DNA from: Phaeobacter sp. J2-8 | Lineage (GTDB): Bacteria; Pseudomonadota; Alphaproteobacteria; Rhodobacterales; Rhodobacteraceae | Direction: 5' to 3' | Length of the DNA stretch: 64,000 nucleotides | Assembly: GCF_022867865.1 (NCBI RefSeq) | Contig: NZ_JALIEC010000005.1 | Location: 62,001-126,000 of the forward strand | In this document: one piece after another, positions 36,230 through 48,713 of the stretch | How positions within the stretch are numbered: position 1 is the stretch's first letter | Layout: the number at the start of each line of letters is the position of its first letter | Translations under genes and position numbers: made by a program | Notes under the pieces: model-generated | What the model was told of the DNA's origin: nothing | Database searches by the model: none | What the model saw: only the letters and a program-made list of their open reading frames with translations

Positions 36230-37381
36230 CTACGATTGAACCAGCAGCGCGACAAAGAACCCATCACCGCCATCGGCCAGGGTAAATTGATGGGTCCGCT
36301 CCAGTTTCCAATCGGGCGAGCGCGACATAAAGCTTTGAACACGCGCGCTATTTTCCGATTCCAGCACGGAACAGGTGACATAGGCCAAATAGCCGCCCGG
36401 TGCGACACGCGCCGCGCCGGAATCAAGGACCGCATCCTGCATTTCATGCAATTCGTTCAGCCGATCCGGGGTCAAACGCCACTTTGCCTCGGGCGCGCGC
36501 CGCCAACTTCCGCTGCCGGAACAGGGCGCATCACACAGCACCAGATCAAAGCGCCCCTGCGGTGCGGGATCAATGGTGATGTCCGCCCCTGCCCGCGCCG
36601 CGCGCGGGGCAATATCCTGCATCCGGGCAGTGTCGATATCATGTGCGGTCACCGGCCCGCCAAGACGCGCGGCCAACGCCAACGCCTTGCCACCGCCACC
36701 GGCACAGAAATCCAGCACCGATTGACCGGCTTTCAGCGGCAGAAAATCCACCACCGCCTGTGACGCAGCATCCTGAAGCTCGACCATACCGTCACGATAG
36801 GCCGCCCCCAGATGGACCCGCCGCGCGCCTTCGACGACGCGCAGGGCGGTGGGCGACAACGGGTGTGCCTCGGTGACAATCCCCTCGTCCGCCAAGGCGT
36901 TCTTGGCGGTTTCGAGGTCCGTTTTCAGAAGGTTGACGCGCAAGAAGACATCTGCCCGCGCGCGCAGGAATTGCGCCTCGGCCTCGGCCTTGTCGCCCAG
37001 CGACGCCGAAAACTCTGGCCAAAGCCAATCGGGAAGGTCGCGGGCCTCGGCGGCCTCGGGCTCGCGGCTGCCCTGACGTTCCTCATCGGTCAAGGGCGCG
37101 GGCGCATAGCCCTGCCCCGTGAACAGCTGATCGGGTTCGCGCCCTGCGGCGCGCAACGCGCCAATCATCAGACCGCGCCCAGTCAAACTGCCGCCAAGAG
37201 CCGCATAAGACCGCTTGCACCGCAGCGCATCAAACACCAGATCGCGGATCGCAGCCCGGTCCTTGGACCCGGCATAACGATTGCCACGCGCCCAACGGGT
37301 CAGGGCCTGCTCTGCGGCCTGCCCGTCCAATACAGCATCCAGCAACTCTGCGGCTGAGTGAATGCGCGCCTCGGGCGTCAT
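36230..37381 (-). CDS. RsmB/NOP family RNA (cytosine-5) methyltransferase
   Basis: A 383-residue SAM-dependent methylase: N-terminal NusB-like helical region, SAM loop LDFCAGGGGKALALAA, catalytic motif DAPCSGSGSWRRAP and the second Cys motif YVTCSVLESEN. It probably modifies 16S rRNA; orthology to RsmB itself is not certain because the N-terminus is short. Its ATG follows the guaB stop with no gap (TAAATG), so it is coupled to guaB. The 105 bp downstream, before cckA, hold no gene. Confidence 0.88.
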   Translation of the reverse strand: MTPEARIHSAAELLDAVLDGQAAEQALTRWARGNRYAGSKDRAAIRDLVFDALRCKRSYAALGGSLTGRGLMIGALRAAGREPDQLFTGQGYAPAPLTDEERQGSREPEAAEARDLPDWLWPEFSASLGDKAEAEAQFLRARADVFLRVNLLKTDLETAKNALADEGIVTEAHPLSPTALRVVEGARRVHLGAAYRDGMVELQDAASQAVVDFLPLKAGQSVLDFCAGGGGKALALAARLGGPVTAHDIDTARMQDIAPRAARAGADITIDPAPQGRFDLVLCDAPCSGSGSWRRAPEAKWRLTPDRLNELHEMQDAVLDSGAARVAPGGYLAYVTCSVLESENSARVQSFMSRSPDWKLERTHQFTLADGGDGFFVALLVQS

Positions 37382-39886
<2,505 letters not shown>

Positions 39887-39908
39887 CTTTTGATGGCAAG
39901 AGATTGAT

Positions 39909-41351
39909 ATGAAAGCAGCAATCATTGGTGGCGGCGTGATTGGCGGCGGTTGGGCGGCGCGGTTCCTGTTAAATGGCTGGGACGTGGCAGTGCATGATCC
40001 CGCCCCCGGAGCCGCCGCCAAAATCAACGCCGTGCTGGAAAATGCCCGCGCCTCGCTTCCGGCTTTGTATGACGTGGCCCTCCCGGTTGAGGGGCAATTG
40101 ACCTTTGCACCCGATATACAAACCGCAATCCAGGGCGCCCTGTGGATACAGGAGAGTGTGCCGGAGAACATCGACCTAAAGCGACGCGTTTACAACGAGA
40201 TAGAGCAAAGCGCAGATGTGGGCGCCATTGTGGGTTCTTCGACCTCCGGCTTTTGTCCCAGTGACCTGCAACAGGGGGTGCGCCGCCCCGGGCAATTGAT
40301 AGTCGCCCATCCGTTCAACCCGGTCTACCTGTTGCCATTGGTGGAACTGGTGCCCTCTGCCGCCACCGCGCCAGAGGTGACGCAGCGCGCGACCGAGATC
40401 CTGACCAGTCTGGGGATGCATCCCCTGTTGGTGCGCGCGGAAATCGACGCCCATATCGCCGACCGGCTGTTAGAGGCGGTCTGGCGCGAGGCGCTTTGGT
40501 TGGTGCATGATGGAATCGCCACCACGGCGGAAATCGACGATGCGATCCGCTATGGCTTTGGCCTGCGCTGGGGGCAGATGGGGCTGTTTGAAACGTATCG
40601 CATTGCCGGTGGCGCGGCCGGGATGCGCCATTTCATGCAGCAATTCGGACCGGCGTTGGCCTGGCCCTGGTCGAAACTGACCGATGTGCCAGAGTTCACG
40701 CCAGATCTGGTCGATCTGATCGCCAGCCAATCAGATGCGCAATCCGGCCACCTGACGATTCAGGAGCTTGAGCGCCAGCGCGACGGCAATCTGGTGGCGA
40801 TGATCCGGGCGCTGAAACAGGGTGGCACGGCGGCGGGCGGCACGGTAGTGCAACATGAGAAAACCCTGACACGCCAACAGGTTACAGACCCTCCCCAAAC
40901 CGTTGATCGAAGCGTTCCGCCGACCTGGACCGATTATAACGGCCATATGAACGAAACCCATTATCTAGAGGTCGCGGCCCAGGCGACCGACCGTTTCATG
41001 GAAATGGTCGGGGTCGATGCCGCCTATATCGCCGCGGGGCGAAGCTTCTTCACCGTGGAAACCCATATCCGCCATCTGGACGAGGTCACCGCAGGCGACC
41101 GCATAAGGGTCACGACACAAGTCATTGCTGGTAAAGGCAAAAAGATGCATCTCTTTCACCGGCTTTTGGCCGGGACGGATCGACGGCTGGTTGCGACGGT
41201 GGAGACACTGGTGATCCATGTCGACCTGACCACACGGCGCAGCACGCCGCCGCCGCCAGAGATTGCCAGCGCATTGGCGCAATACGCCGCCGATCACGCC
41301 GCGCTGGCCCTGCCGGATGGGGCCGGACGGGCGGTGGGCCAGAAAACCTGA
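39909..41351 (+). CDS. carnitine 3-dehydrogenase fused to betainyl-CoA thioesterase
   Basis: A 480-residue bifunctional protein. Residues 1-315 are a 3-hydroxyacyl-CoA dehydrogenase-like NAD enzyme (AIIGGGVIGGGWAARFLLNG; GSSTSGFCPSDLQ; AHPFNPVYLLPLVEL; GFGLRWGQMGLFE). Residues about 330-465 are a hot-dog thioesterase (VPPTWTDYNGHMNETHYLE, with the catalytic Asp). The first half oxidises L-carnitine to 3-dehydrocarnitine; the second can release glycine betaine from betainyl-CoA made by BKACE. Such fusions are known in rhizobia and relatives. It sits 22 bp after BKACE in one operon; transport and regulator genes are not in view. Confidence 0.88.
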   Translation: MKAAIIGGGVIGGGWAARFLLNGWDVAVHDPAPGAAAKINAVLENARASLPALYDVALPVEGQLTFAPDIQTAIQGALWIQESVPENIDLKRRVYNEIEQSADVGAIVGSSTSGFCPSDLQQGVRRPGQLIVAHPFNPVYLLPLVELVPSAATAPEVTQRATEILTSLGMHPLLVRAEIDAHIADRLLEAVWREALWLVHDGIATTAEIDDAIRYGFGLRWGQMGLFETYRIAGGAAGMRHFMQQFGPALAWPWSKLTDVPEFTPDLVDLIASQSDAQSGHLTIQELERQRDGNLVAMIRALKQGGTAAGGTVVQHEKTLTRQQVTDPPQTVDRSVPPTWTDYNGHMNETHYLEVAAQATDRFMEMVGVDAAYIAAGRSFFTVETHIRHLDEVTAGDRIRVTTQVIAGKGKKMHLFHRLLAGTDRRLVATVETLVIHVDLTTRRSTPPPPEIASALAQYAADHAALALPDGAGRAVGQKT

Positions 41352-41383
41352 TGTGAGGCAAAAGAGCTGTGACGCCAAAGAAA

Positions 41384-41401
41384 GGGGCGCCAAGGCGCCC
41401 C
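41384..41401. terminator. hairpin after the carnitine operon
   Basis: GGGGCGC-CAAG-GCGCCCC, a perfect 7-bp stem, lies 33 bp past the dehydrogenase stop and is followed by AGTTTCAC. The remaining ~130 bp to the nrdJ stop contain no gene. Confidence 0.6.
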
Positions 41402-41533
41402 AGTTTCACAAACCAAGCTCATCGTTACACCGCTCTACTATTTTTGCCTGCGGCCTGGGTTGCGCCGGGGCGAGCGCACCCGCCCCCGAACCTTTTGCAG
41501 ATGCCAGATCCCCGAAAGGATCTGGCGGCGCGC

Positions 41534-44500
41534 TTAGCTACAGCCGCTTGTGCCGCCGCAGGTGTTGCACTTCATGCAAGTCCCGTTGCGCACCAGCGTG
41601 TAGTTGCCGCAATCGCCACAGGCTTCGCCCTCATAGCCCTGCATCTTGGCCTTGGCGCGGGCATCCATCGACATGCCGCCGCTGGCGACCGCCGTTGTTG
41701 TCGTCGTCACCGCGGTGGCAAGGCTGCCATCCTGCGAAAGTTCCGGTACCAGGGTCTGGAGGGCCGTGACCGGATCTTCGGATTGACCGCCACGCAGCAC
41801 AACAAGCTCCTGTGGCAGACGTTTGCGCAGGTATCCGGTCGAGCTGATCTGCTTCAGCACGGCCAGAGATTTGGTGGCGGCAGTTTCGCTCACCTCGGTG
41901 ACGTTGCTTTGCCCCTCTTCGACACCGCGACCCAGATCGTCAAAGCTGTGGCCTTCGGGTTTCACATGCGCGAGGTCGGTGCGGTCCAGATAGCTGACCG
42001 CCAGTTCGCGGAAGATATAGTCGAGGATGGAAGTGGCATTCTTGATTAAATCGTTGCCCTGCACCATGCCGGCGGGTTCGAACTTGGTAAAGGTGAAGGC
42101 GTCGACGAATTCCTCCAGCGGCACACCATATTGCAGGCCCACCGACACGGCGATGGCAAAGTTGTTCATCATGGCGCGGAACCCCGCACCTTCCTTGTGC
42201 ATGTCGATAAAGATTTCGCCAAGGGTGCCGTCGGAATATTCACCGGTGCGCAGATAGACCTTGTGACCGCCAACAATCGCCTTTTGGGTATAGCCCTTGC
42301 GGCGCTCTGGCATCTTTTCGCGTTCGGTTTTGATGATCTCTTTGACGATGATCTTTTCCACGATCTTTTCGGCCAGCACGGTGGCCTTTTCGTGTTGCGA
42401 TCCGCTTTCCAGAACTTCGGCCGCTTCGTCATCATCTTCGACCAGCGCCGCCGCCAGAGGCTGCGACAGTTTCGAACCATCACGATAGAGCGCGTTGGCC
42501 TTGACCCCCATCTGCCAGCTGCGTTCATACGCGGCCTGACAATCTTCGATTGTGGCGTCATTGGCCATGTTGATGGTCTTGGAAATCGCACCCGAGATAA
42601 AGGATTGCGCCGCCGCCATCATGTCGATGTGGCTGTTGACCGACAGGAACCGCTTGCCCTTTTTGCCACAGGGGTTGGCACAGTCGAAAATGCCGTAGTC
42701 CGCTTCTTTCAGGAACGGCGCACCTTCCAGGGTCATGGTGCCACAGACATGGTCATTGGCTGCATCAATGTCGGCCTTGGAATAGCCAAGATGGCGCAGC
42801 AGATCAAAGGTCGGATCGTTCAGCTTCTCTGCCGGAATGCCCAGCACGTTCTGGCAGAACTCTTCGCCCAGCGTCCACTGGTTGAACACAAAGCGGATAT
42901 CAAACGCCGAGGCCAATGCGCCTTCGACTTTTTCAATCTCGTTCGAGCCAAACCCATGGCCGATCAACGAAGTATGGTTGATGCCCGGTGCATTGCCCAA
43001 TGTGCCGTGACCCACAGCATACGAGACAATCTCTTCAATCTGAGACGAGGAATATCCAAGCTTCTCCAACGCGGCCGGAACCGAGCGGTTGATGATCTTG
43101 AAGTATCCGCCACCGGCCAGTTTCTTGAACTTCACCAATGCAAAGTCGGGTTCGATGCCGGTCGTGTCGCAATCCATCACCAGACCAATTGTGCCGGTTG
43201 GCGCAATCACTGTGGTTTGCGCGTTGCGGAACCCGTGTTTTTCACCAAGCTCCAGCGCCTCGTCCCAGGCGGATTTCGCCAGATCGATCAGGGTCGCATC
43301 CGGGCAATTGCCATGATCCAGGGCAACGGGGTTGATCGTCAGTCCCTCATACCCTTTGGTTTTGCCATATGCGGCGGTGCGGTGATTGCGGATCACCCGC
43401 AGCATGTGCTTGGCATTGCGCTTGTAGCCGGAAAACGGCCCCAGCTCTCCGGCAACCTCGGCCGATGTGGCATAGGCCACGCCGGTCATGATCGCGGTCA
43501 AAGCCCCACAAAGCGCCCGGCCCTCTTCGCTGTCATAGCTGAGGCCCATGTTCATCAGCAATCCGCCGATGTTGGCATAGCCCAGACCCAGCGTGCGGAA
43601 ATCATAGGACAGCTGCGCGATTTCCTTGGACGGGAATTGCGCCATGGTGACCGAGATTTCCAGCGTCAGCGTCCACAGACGTGTGGCGTGCATGTATTCA
43701 TCGGCCTGGAACTTGCCATCACGGAAGAAGGTCAACAGGTTCATCGACGCCAGGTTACAGGCGGTATCGTCAAGGAACATATATTCCGAGCACGGGTTCG
43801 ATCCGCGGATCGCGCCGTCTTCGGGGCATGTGTGCCACTGGTTCACGGTGTCATGATACTGAATGCCCGGATCGGCACAGGCCCATGCGGCATGGCCCAC
43901 CTGTTCCCACAGGTCGCGCGCCTTGATGGTCTTGGCAACCTTGCCGTCTGTCCGGTTCAACAGCGCCCAGTCTTCGTCCTTTTTCACCGCTTCAAGGAAG
44001 TCATTGGTGACGCGGATCGAGTTGTTCGAGTTCTGGCCCGAAACACTCGCATAGGCTTCGCTGTCCCAATCGGTGTCATAGGTCGGGAATTCGATGCTGG
44101 CATAGCCCTGACGGGCGTAATCCAGCACGCGTTTGATATAGGTCTCTGGGATCATCGTGCTTTTGGCCGCACGGATCGCGCCCTTCAGCGTGTCGTTTTT
44201 CGCCGGGTCATAGGCATCTTCGACTGTGCCGTCCCATGCGGCAATCGCCTCGAAAATGCCGTTCAGCATTTTCTCGTGCATTTTCGAACCGGCCACGATC
44301 GAGGCGACCTTTTGTTCTTCCTTGACCTTCCAGTTGATGAATTCTTCGACATCCGGGTGGTCGGCGTCACAAATCACCATCTTGGCCGCACGGCGTGTGG
44401 TGCCGCCGGATTTGATGGCCCCCGCAGCGCGATCGCCAATTTTCAGGAAGCCCATAAGCCCAGAGGATTTGCCACCGCCCGAGAGCGCTTCGCCTTCGGC

Positions 44501-45196
44501 GCGCAAGGACGAGAAGTTGGTGCCGGTGCCGGAGCCGTATTTGAACAGACGCGCTTCGCGCACCCAAAGGTCCATGATGCCGCCATCACCCACCAGATCA
44601 TCTGCCACCGACTGGATGAAGCAGGCATGCGGTTGGGGATGTTCATAAGCCGATTTCGATTTGGTCAGCTTGCCGGTCTTGTAATCCACATAGTGGTGGC
44701 CCTGCCCCGGGCCGTCGATGCCATAGGCCCAGTGCAGGCCGGTGTTGAACCACTGCGGGCTGTTCGGCGCGGCGCGTTGCGTCGCCAGCATATGGCGCAT
44801 TTCGTCGAAATAGGCGCGCGCATCTTCTTCGGCGGTGAAATAGCCGCCCTTCCAACCCCAATAGGCCCAGGCCCCAGCAAGGCGGTCAAAAACCTGCTTG
44901 GAGGACGTTTCGCCGGATTTTGTGGTCTCGTCCGAGGCAGGGACAGAGCGCCACAGGAATTCAGGCACACCTTTTTCGCGCACTTTCTTCATTTCCGTTG
45001 GCACGCCGGCCTTGCGGAAATATTTCTGCGCGATGACATCGCTGGCGACCTGGCTCCAGGATGCGGGAACCTCAACATCGTCCAGACGGAATACAATCGT
45101 GCCATCAGGATTGCGGATTTCGGACGCGGTCGTCACGAAATCGATATCTGCATAAGCATCCTGGCCTGCTTTGGTGAACCGTCTTTCGATTTTCAT
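41534..45196 (-). CDS. nrdJ: vitamin B12-dependent (class II) ribonucleotide reductase
   Basis: A 1220-residue class II NrdJ that reduces NDPs with adenosylcobalamin and works with or without oxygen. Visible parts are [16 protein letters not shown] near the start, the substrate and cofactor core ([39 protein letters not shown]), and a C-terminal Cys-rich tail for thioredoxin reduction and zinc ([18 protein letters not shown]). The start [11 protein letters not shown] at 45196 has AAAGAGGC just upstream; the frame further upstream is not conserved. NrdR boxes lie about 210 bp upstream. No B12 riboswitch was recognised. Confidence 0.95.
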   Translation of the reverse strand: MKIERRFTKAGQDAYADIDFVTTASEIRNPDGTIVFRLDDVEVPASWSQVASDVIAQKYFRKAGVPTEMKKVREKGVPEFLWRSVPASDETTKSGETSSKQVFDRLAGAWAYWGWKGGYFTAEEDARAYFDEMRHMLATQRAAPNSPQWFNTGLHWAYGIDGPGQGHHYVDYKTGKLTKSKSAYEHPQPHACFIQSVADDLVGDGGIMDLWVREARLFKYGSGTGTNFSSLRAEGEALSGGGKSSGLMGFLKIGDRAAGAIKSGGTTRRAAKMVICDADHPDVEEFINWKVKEEQKVASIVAGSKMHEKMLNGIFEAIAAWDGTVEDAYDPAKNDTLKGAIRAAKSTMIPETYIKRVLDYARQGYASIEFPTYDTDWDSEAYASVSGQNSNNSIRVTNDFLEAVKKDEDWALLNRTDGKVAKTIKARDLWEQVGHAAWACADPGIQYHDTVNQWHTCPEDGAIRGSNPCSEYMFLDDTACNLASMNLLTFFRDGKFQADEYMHATRLWTLTLEISVTMAQFPSKEIAQLSYDFRTLGLGYANIGGLLMNMGLSYDSEEGRALCGALTAIMTGVAYATSAEVAGELGPFSGYKRNAKHMLRVIRNHRTAAYGKTKGYEGLTINPVALDHGNCPDATLIDLAKSAWDEALELGEKHGFRNAQTTVIAPTGTIGLVMDCDTTGIEPDFALVKFKKLAGGGYFKIINRSVPAALEKLGYSSSQIEEIVSYAVGHGTLGNAPGINHTSLIGHGFGSNEIEKVEGALASAFDIRFVFNQWTLGEEFCQNVLGIPAEKLNDPTFDLLRHLGYSKADIDAANDHVCGTMTLEGAPFLKEADYGIFDCANPCGKKGKRFLSVNSHIDMMAAAQSFISGAISKTINMANDATIEDCQAAYERSWQMGVKANALYRDGSKLSQPLAAALVEDDDEAAEVLESGSQHEKATVLAEKIVEKIIVKEIIKTEREKMPERRKGYTQKAIVGGHKVYLRTGEYSDGTLGEIFIDMHKEGAGFRAMMNNFAIAVSVGLQYGVPLEEFVDAFTFTKFEPAGMVQGNDLIKNATSILDYIFRELAVSYLDRTDLAHVKPEGHSFDDLGRGVEEGQSNVTEVSETAATKSLAVLKQISSTGYLRKRLPQELVVLRGGQSEDPVTALQTLVPELSQDGSLATAVTTTTTAVASGGMSMDARAKAKMQGYEGEACGDCGNYTLVRNGTCMKCNTCGGTSGCS

Positions 45197-45406
45197 CTTT
45201 GCCTCTTTGACCTTTTGTGTTCGCGCCCGGACCTGCGTTGGGCCCTTTGTCGATGGCAGCACCGCCGCCCGTTTGTAACGTTCGCATATGACCAGCCGTC
45301 CGAATTCGGCGCCGCAGCAGCGGATACGCCCGGACCATGACCGGATATGTATGAATGAGCGGCAGAACGCCCGAGTGAGTGGTTGTTGTCCCCGAACCGC
45401 CAGCCG

Positions 45407-45453
45407 ACACAACATGTAGTGTATCCGTTAGCAGCAACCACAATTTGACGTAT
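45407..45453. promoter_or_regulatory. tandem NrdR boxes upstream of nrdJ
   Basis: ACACAACATGTAGTGT (45407-45422) matches the 16-bp NrdR consensus ACAC-W-A-W-ATATWGTGT at all but two positions and is a clean ACAC/GTGT dyad. A weaker site, CCACAATTTGACGTAT, starts 31 bp further on at 45438; a 31-32-bp offset is the usual spacing of paired NrdR boxes. They precede nrdJ, a typical NrdR target. Confidence 0.6.
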
Positions 45454-45802
45454 CCGAACATAGACCGCAACAAGGTTTTTTTAGATAAATTCCACAAAAT
45501 TATCTTGACCCGCCCGCCACCGGGGGCCCGGCCAATTCAGCCCCGGAATACCCACAGATTTGCCCACAGGCTGTAGCCGCGAATTTTCTATGTTTCCGGC
45601 ATGTTTAGTGGACTGGCGTCACAAACCACTGTCGCGCGCCCTACATAAATCCGCGCAAATTGGCTGTGGATAACTTGAATGTTGCAGAAATACGACGGAC
45701 GGTATGTCAGAACCACAAACGCCGCAAAAACGACCAAAGCGGCCACAAAATGACCGCTCTGCCCCGGGGGGGGGGGCTACTATATATTGTGTGCTGGTGA
45801 AG
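45454..45802. other. non-coding gap between nrdJ regulatory region and tRNA-Pro
   Basis: No supported gene. An AT-rich stretch (TTTTTTTAGATAAATT near 45476-45490) probably holds the nrdJ promoter. There is a single TGTGGATAA (DnaA-box-like) at 45664-45672 and a run of 11 G at 45766-45776. The 210 bp from 45197 to 45406 form a long nrdJ leader with no riboswitch that I recognise. Confidence 0.6.
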
Positions 45803-45879
45803 TGGTCGGGACGGCAAGATTCGAACTTGCGACCTACGGTACCCAAAACCGTCGCGCTACCAGGCTGCGCTACGCCCCG
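45803..45879 (-). tRNA. tRNA-Pro (anticodon UGG)
   Basis: The minus strand starts CGGGGCGTAGCGCAGCC, anticodon arm ACGGT-TTTGGGT-ACCGT (anticodon TGG), T-loop TTCGAAT, acceptor CGTCCCG, then A and an encoded CCA (45805-45803). One G-U pair is in the acceptor stem. Confidence 0.95.
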
Positions 45880-46054
45880 AAACCGAGGCTGTTCTTAATC
45901 TGGCTTTGCGGTAATGAAAAGCGTTTTATGACGCTTTTTGGAATGTTAATTCACAACATCGAATTTAGTGTCGAAATCGGCGGTGAAATCTATCCACACC
46001 CCCGCTCTTTCCACAATGTCGCGCTGGCGCCATGGCGCGCGACAATGGCAGCCT

Positions 46055-46507
46055 TCAGCAGGGATAGGCCGCCCCGGCCTGTGGCAGTTCGCTGTGACGG
46101 ACCAAAGTGCCGGGTTTGATGCCGATACGTGCCGCCAAGCCGCCATTGATCTCCAGCACGCTCAGCACGGGAAAATCGCTGGAAATGCCGCGCAGATCGC
46201 CGGGCACCGCTTTGGCATGGACCTTTTTGACCACGCCGCGCGCGTCAATGAATATCATGTCCAGGGGAATCAGCGTGTTTTTCATCCAGAAGCTGACTTT
46301 GTGCGGTTCTTGATAGATGAACAGCATTCCGGTGCTATTCGGCATGTCCTCTACGAACATCAGACCGCGGCCTCTTTCGTCAACGTCATCCGCGACGCTG
46401 ACGTCGAATGACACCCTTCCGAAATCCCCGGCCAGCTCGACCTTACCCGGCTCACAGGCGGCAAACGCCGCCCCGGCCCAAAGAATCGCAGCGGCCGCAA
46501 TGGCCAT
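46055..46507 (-). CDS. DUF192 family exported protein
   Basis: A 150-residue protein with a signal peptide (MAIAAAAILWAGAAFA, cleaved before ACEPG) and a DUF192 domain: VADDVDERGRGLMFVEDMP, FWMKNTLIPLDMIFID and VLEINGGLAARIGIKPG. The fold is known but the function is not. The start at 46507 overlaps the stop of the double cold-shock gene (TAATG), so the two are co-translated; an earlier in-frame Met at 46540 lies inside that gene. The pairing of DUF192 with a double cold-shock protein is common in this order. Confidence 0.88.
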   Translation of the reverse strand: MAIAAAAILWAGAAFAACEPGKVELAGDFGRVSFDVSVADDVDERGRGLMFVEDMPNSTGMLFIYQEPHKVSFWMKNTLIPLDMIFIDARGVVKKVHAKAVPGDLRGISSDFPVLSVLEINGGLAARIGIKPGTLVRHSELPQAGAAYPC

Positions 46508-47064
46508 TACTCGGGTTTCAAAGCACTTTCCCATGGACAAACCTCAACCGCCATCAATCCGCGTTTGCCATCTATGGCACGCACGCATAGGGCTTCGCCA
46601 GCCTGAACATCAGCCAGACCGGATCGGCGCAACACTTCGACATGCAGGAAGACATCCGCCGATTTGCCAAACACATTGGCAAACCCGAACCCCTTCCCCT
46701 TGTCGAACCATTTGACCCGTGCGGGTTCCAACGGTGCAGCTGCGATCAATGTTGGATCGAAAGCTTCGAAATCGGCCAGTGGCGGCGTACCGTCGTCCTC
46801 GGGGGGTTCGATGGTCACAACCGTGACCGCCTGAACGCCGCGCGGGGTTTCCTGAACCTCGACAACAATCCCGGCGCCATCCGCAACAGAGCTTTGGCCA
46901 TAGTTGCGCAATACGTTTGAATGCAAAAGGATATCCGGGCCGCCCGTCTCGGCGACGATAAACCCGAACCCCTTCAGAGGATCAAACCATTTCACGCGCC
47001 CTTCGACCCGATCAGGATAGATAATTTCTTGTGTCAAGTCAGACTCTAGCTCGTTCACTTCCAT
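46507..47064 (-). CDS. protein with two cold-shock domains
   Basis: A 185-residue protein with two OB-fold cold-shock domains joined by an acidic linker. The first has GRVKWFDPLKGFGFIVAE and DILLHSNVLR; the second has ARVKWFDKGKGFGFANVFG and DVFLHVEVLRRSG. The RNP1 motif (KGFGF) is intact in both and RNP2 partly (DVFLH; DILLH). Double cold-shock proteins bind single-stranded nucleic acid and include stationary-phase regulators. The start is taken at ATG 47064 (MEVNELES); TTG at 47082 would add six residues, and neither has a clear ribosome site. Confidence 0.87.
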   Translation of the reverse strand: MEVNELESDLTQEIIYPDRVEGRVKWFDPLKGFGFIVAETGGPDILLHSNVLRNYGQSSVADGAGIVVEVQETPRGVQAVTVVTIEPPEDDGTPPLADFEAFDPTLIAAAPLEPARVKWFDKGKGFGFANVFGKSADVFLHVEVLRRSGLADVQAGEALCVRAIDGKRGLMAVEVCPWESALKPE

Positions 47065-47148
47065 GTTAACACTTGCAAGCAAGACCCATGAGATTGCAAG
47101 TGCAAATGCCTGTTTTTTTAGAGAATTGCATTTCGCGTTACGGGAAAT

Positions 47149-47754
47149 CTACGGGCAAAGTCGCTGAATTTCCCAAGCAAACTCGGCATCTTTTCGCCGC
47201 CAGACGAAACGATCGTGTAGCCGAAATGCGCCATCTGCCCAAAATTCAATTTCGACCGGCGTGATTCGCCAACCACCCCAAAATGGCGGCCGATCCGGGT
47301 TCGGACCCTTCTGAACCGTGATCTTGGCAACCTCGGCCATCAATGTGCTGCGCGCATCCAGTGGCCGTGACTGGGCCGATGCCCAGGCGCCCAGCCTGCT
47401 CTTTAATGAGCGTGAGTCATAATAGCGATCCGCCTGCGCCCCGTCTTCGCGGGTGACATGACCGCGAACCCGGATCTGACGGCGCAGAGATTTCCAATGC
47501 ATGACAAAAGCCGCAGTGCCGCTGGCGGCGATCTCATTGCTCTTGGCGCTTTCGTAATTGGTATAGAACACGAACCCTGCATCCTCGATGTCCTTGAGCA
47601 GGACCATGCGCACATTCGGCATCCCCGCCGCATCAACAGTGGCCAGCGCCACCGCGTTGGGATCGTTGATTTCCTGTGCCTCGGCCTCGGCCAGCCAGCG
47701 CCTTGAGATCGCAAATGGATCATCCCCGGCAAAGATCCCGTTTCGTTCCGTCAT
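47149..47754 (-). CDS. pdxH: pyridoxamine 5'-phosphate oxidase
   Basis: A 201-residue FMN enzyme that oxidises PNP/PMP to PLP. Signature parts are MRLATVD-like [34 protein letters not shown], the FMN-site [13 protein letters not shown], and the C-terminal [17 protein letters not shown] and [10 protein letters not shown]. The length is typical. It is divergent from fabI with a 147-bp gap. The 66 bp beyond its stop include an A-run reading as a U-tract on the minus strand. Confidence 0.93.
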   Translation of the reverse strand: MTERNGIFAGDDPFAISRRWLAEAEAQEINDPNAVALATVDAAGMPNVRMVLLKDIEDAGFVFYTNYESAKSNEIAASGTAAFVMHWKSLRRQIRVRGHVTREDGAQADRYYDSRSLKSRLGAWASAQSRPLDARSTLMAEVAKITVQKGPNPDRPPFWGGWRITPVEIEFWADGAFRLHDRFVWRRKDAEFAWEIQRLCP

Positions 47755-47901
47755 CTGTCATGCCCTTTTCGCCATGACGGCCAGATCGAAGGTTTCCTGC
47801 ATCCTTCTGTCTGACCGCCCGTTTTGTGCGCTGCGCGCACTTGATGCGCTGTTATGGATGCCATAAAGCCATAGGGAAAGACAGCGGGCGAAGGGTGCAA
47901 C

Positions 47902-48708
47902 ATGTCAAACACTTTGATGGCAGGAAAACGTGGCCTGATCATGGGTCTGGCCAATGACAAATCAATCGCCTGGGGGATTGCACGTGCGCTCTCCGATGCG
48001 GGGGCTGAGCTTGCGTTTTCCTATCAGGGGGATGCGTTGAAAAAACGTGTTGATCCCCTGGCGGCGCAATTGGGCAGCGACATCGTGCTGCCCTGTGATG
48101 TCAATGACGAGGCTTCGATTGATGCTCTGTTTGCAGAGCTGAAAGAGCGCTGGGGCGAGCTTGATTTCCTGGTCCATGCGATCGGGTTTTCGGACAAGAG
48201 CGAACTGCGCGGCCGCTACGTCGATACCACGCGCGGCAATTTCAACATGACAATGGATATCTCGGTCTATTCCTTTACTGCGGTGATGCAGCGGGCCGAA
48301 AAGATGATGAAGCCCGGCGCATCGGCGCTGACCATGACCTATTACGGTGCCGAGCAGGTGATGCCGCATTATAACGTCATGGGTGTGGCCAAGGCCGCGC
48401 TGGAGGCTTCGGTGAAATATCTGGCCGAGGATCTGGGCAAGGACGGCATTCGCGTCAATGCGATCAGCGCCGGCCCGATCAAGACGCTGGCCGCCAGCGG
48501 CATCGGCGATTTCCGCTACATCATGAAGTGGAATGAGTACAATTCACCGCTGCGCCGCAATGTCACCATCGACGATGTCGGCAAATCGGCGCTTTACCTG
48601 CTGTCCGACCTTGGCTCTGGTGTGACCGGTGAAAACCTGCATGTCGACGCCGGCTATCATGTGGTCGGAATGAAGGCGGTTGACGCCCCCGACATTTCCA
48701 AAGGCTGA
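47902..48708 (+). CDS. fabI: enoyl-ACP reductase (NADH)
   Basis: A 268-residue short-chain dehydrogenase-like enzyme for the last step of fatty-acid elongation. It has the FabI cofactor start GKRGLIMGLANDKSIAWGIA, FLVHAIGFSD, and the Tyr-x6-Lys active site (YNVMGVAKAALE) after TYYGAEQVMPHYN. It ends ENLHVDAGYHVVGM. GAAGGGTG lies 5 bases before the ATG. It is followed after 5 bp by the LysE-type gene. Confidence 0.94.
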   Translation: MSNTLMAGKRGLIMGLANDKSIAWGIARALSDAGAELAFSYQGDALKKRVDPLAAQLGSDIVLPCDVNDEASIDALFAELKERWGELDFLVHAIGFSDKSELRGRYVDTTRGNFNMTMDISVYSFTAVMQRAEKMMKPGASALTMTYYGAEQVMPHYNVMGVAKAALEASVKYLAEDLGKDGIRVNAISAGPIKTLAASGIGDFRYIMKWNEYNSPLRRNVTIDDVGKSALYLLSDLGSGVTGENLHVDAGYHVVGMKAVDAPDISKG

Positions 48709-48713
48709 GGACC

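Noticed and set aside
42131-45340. Very long open frame antisense to nrdJ (over 1000 codons)
   Set aside because: It mirrors codon bias of the GC-rich nrdJ gene; the product shows no family motif, and nrdJ itself is unmistakable. Similar antisense frames over typA, alaS, the ABC-F gene and cimA were rejected for the same reason.
45197-45406. Cobalamin riboswitch in the nrdJ leader
   Set aside because: The leader is long and the gene is B12-dependent, but I could not find the conserved B12-box or GCCACTG-type core on the minus strand.
45660-45675. DnaA-box-like TGTGGATAA as a possible replication origin
   Set aside because: Only one clear box, with no AT-rich unwinding block or origin-linked genes nearby.
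45761-45780. Eleven-G run as a phase-variable switch
   Set aside because: It lies in a non-coding gap without a recognisable gene or promoter that it could control; it may also be misread in length.
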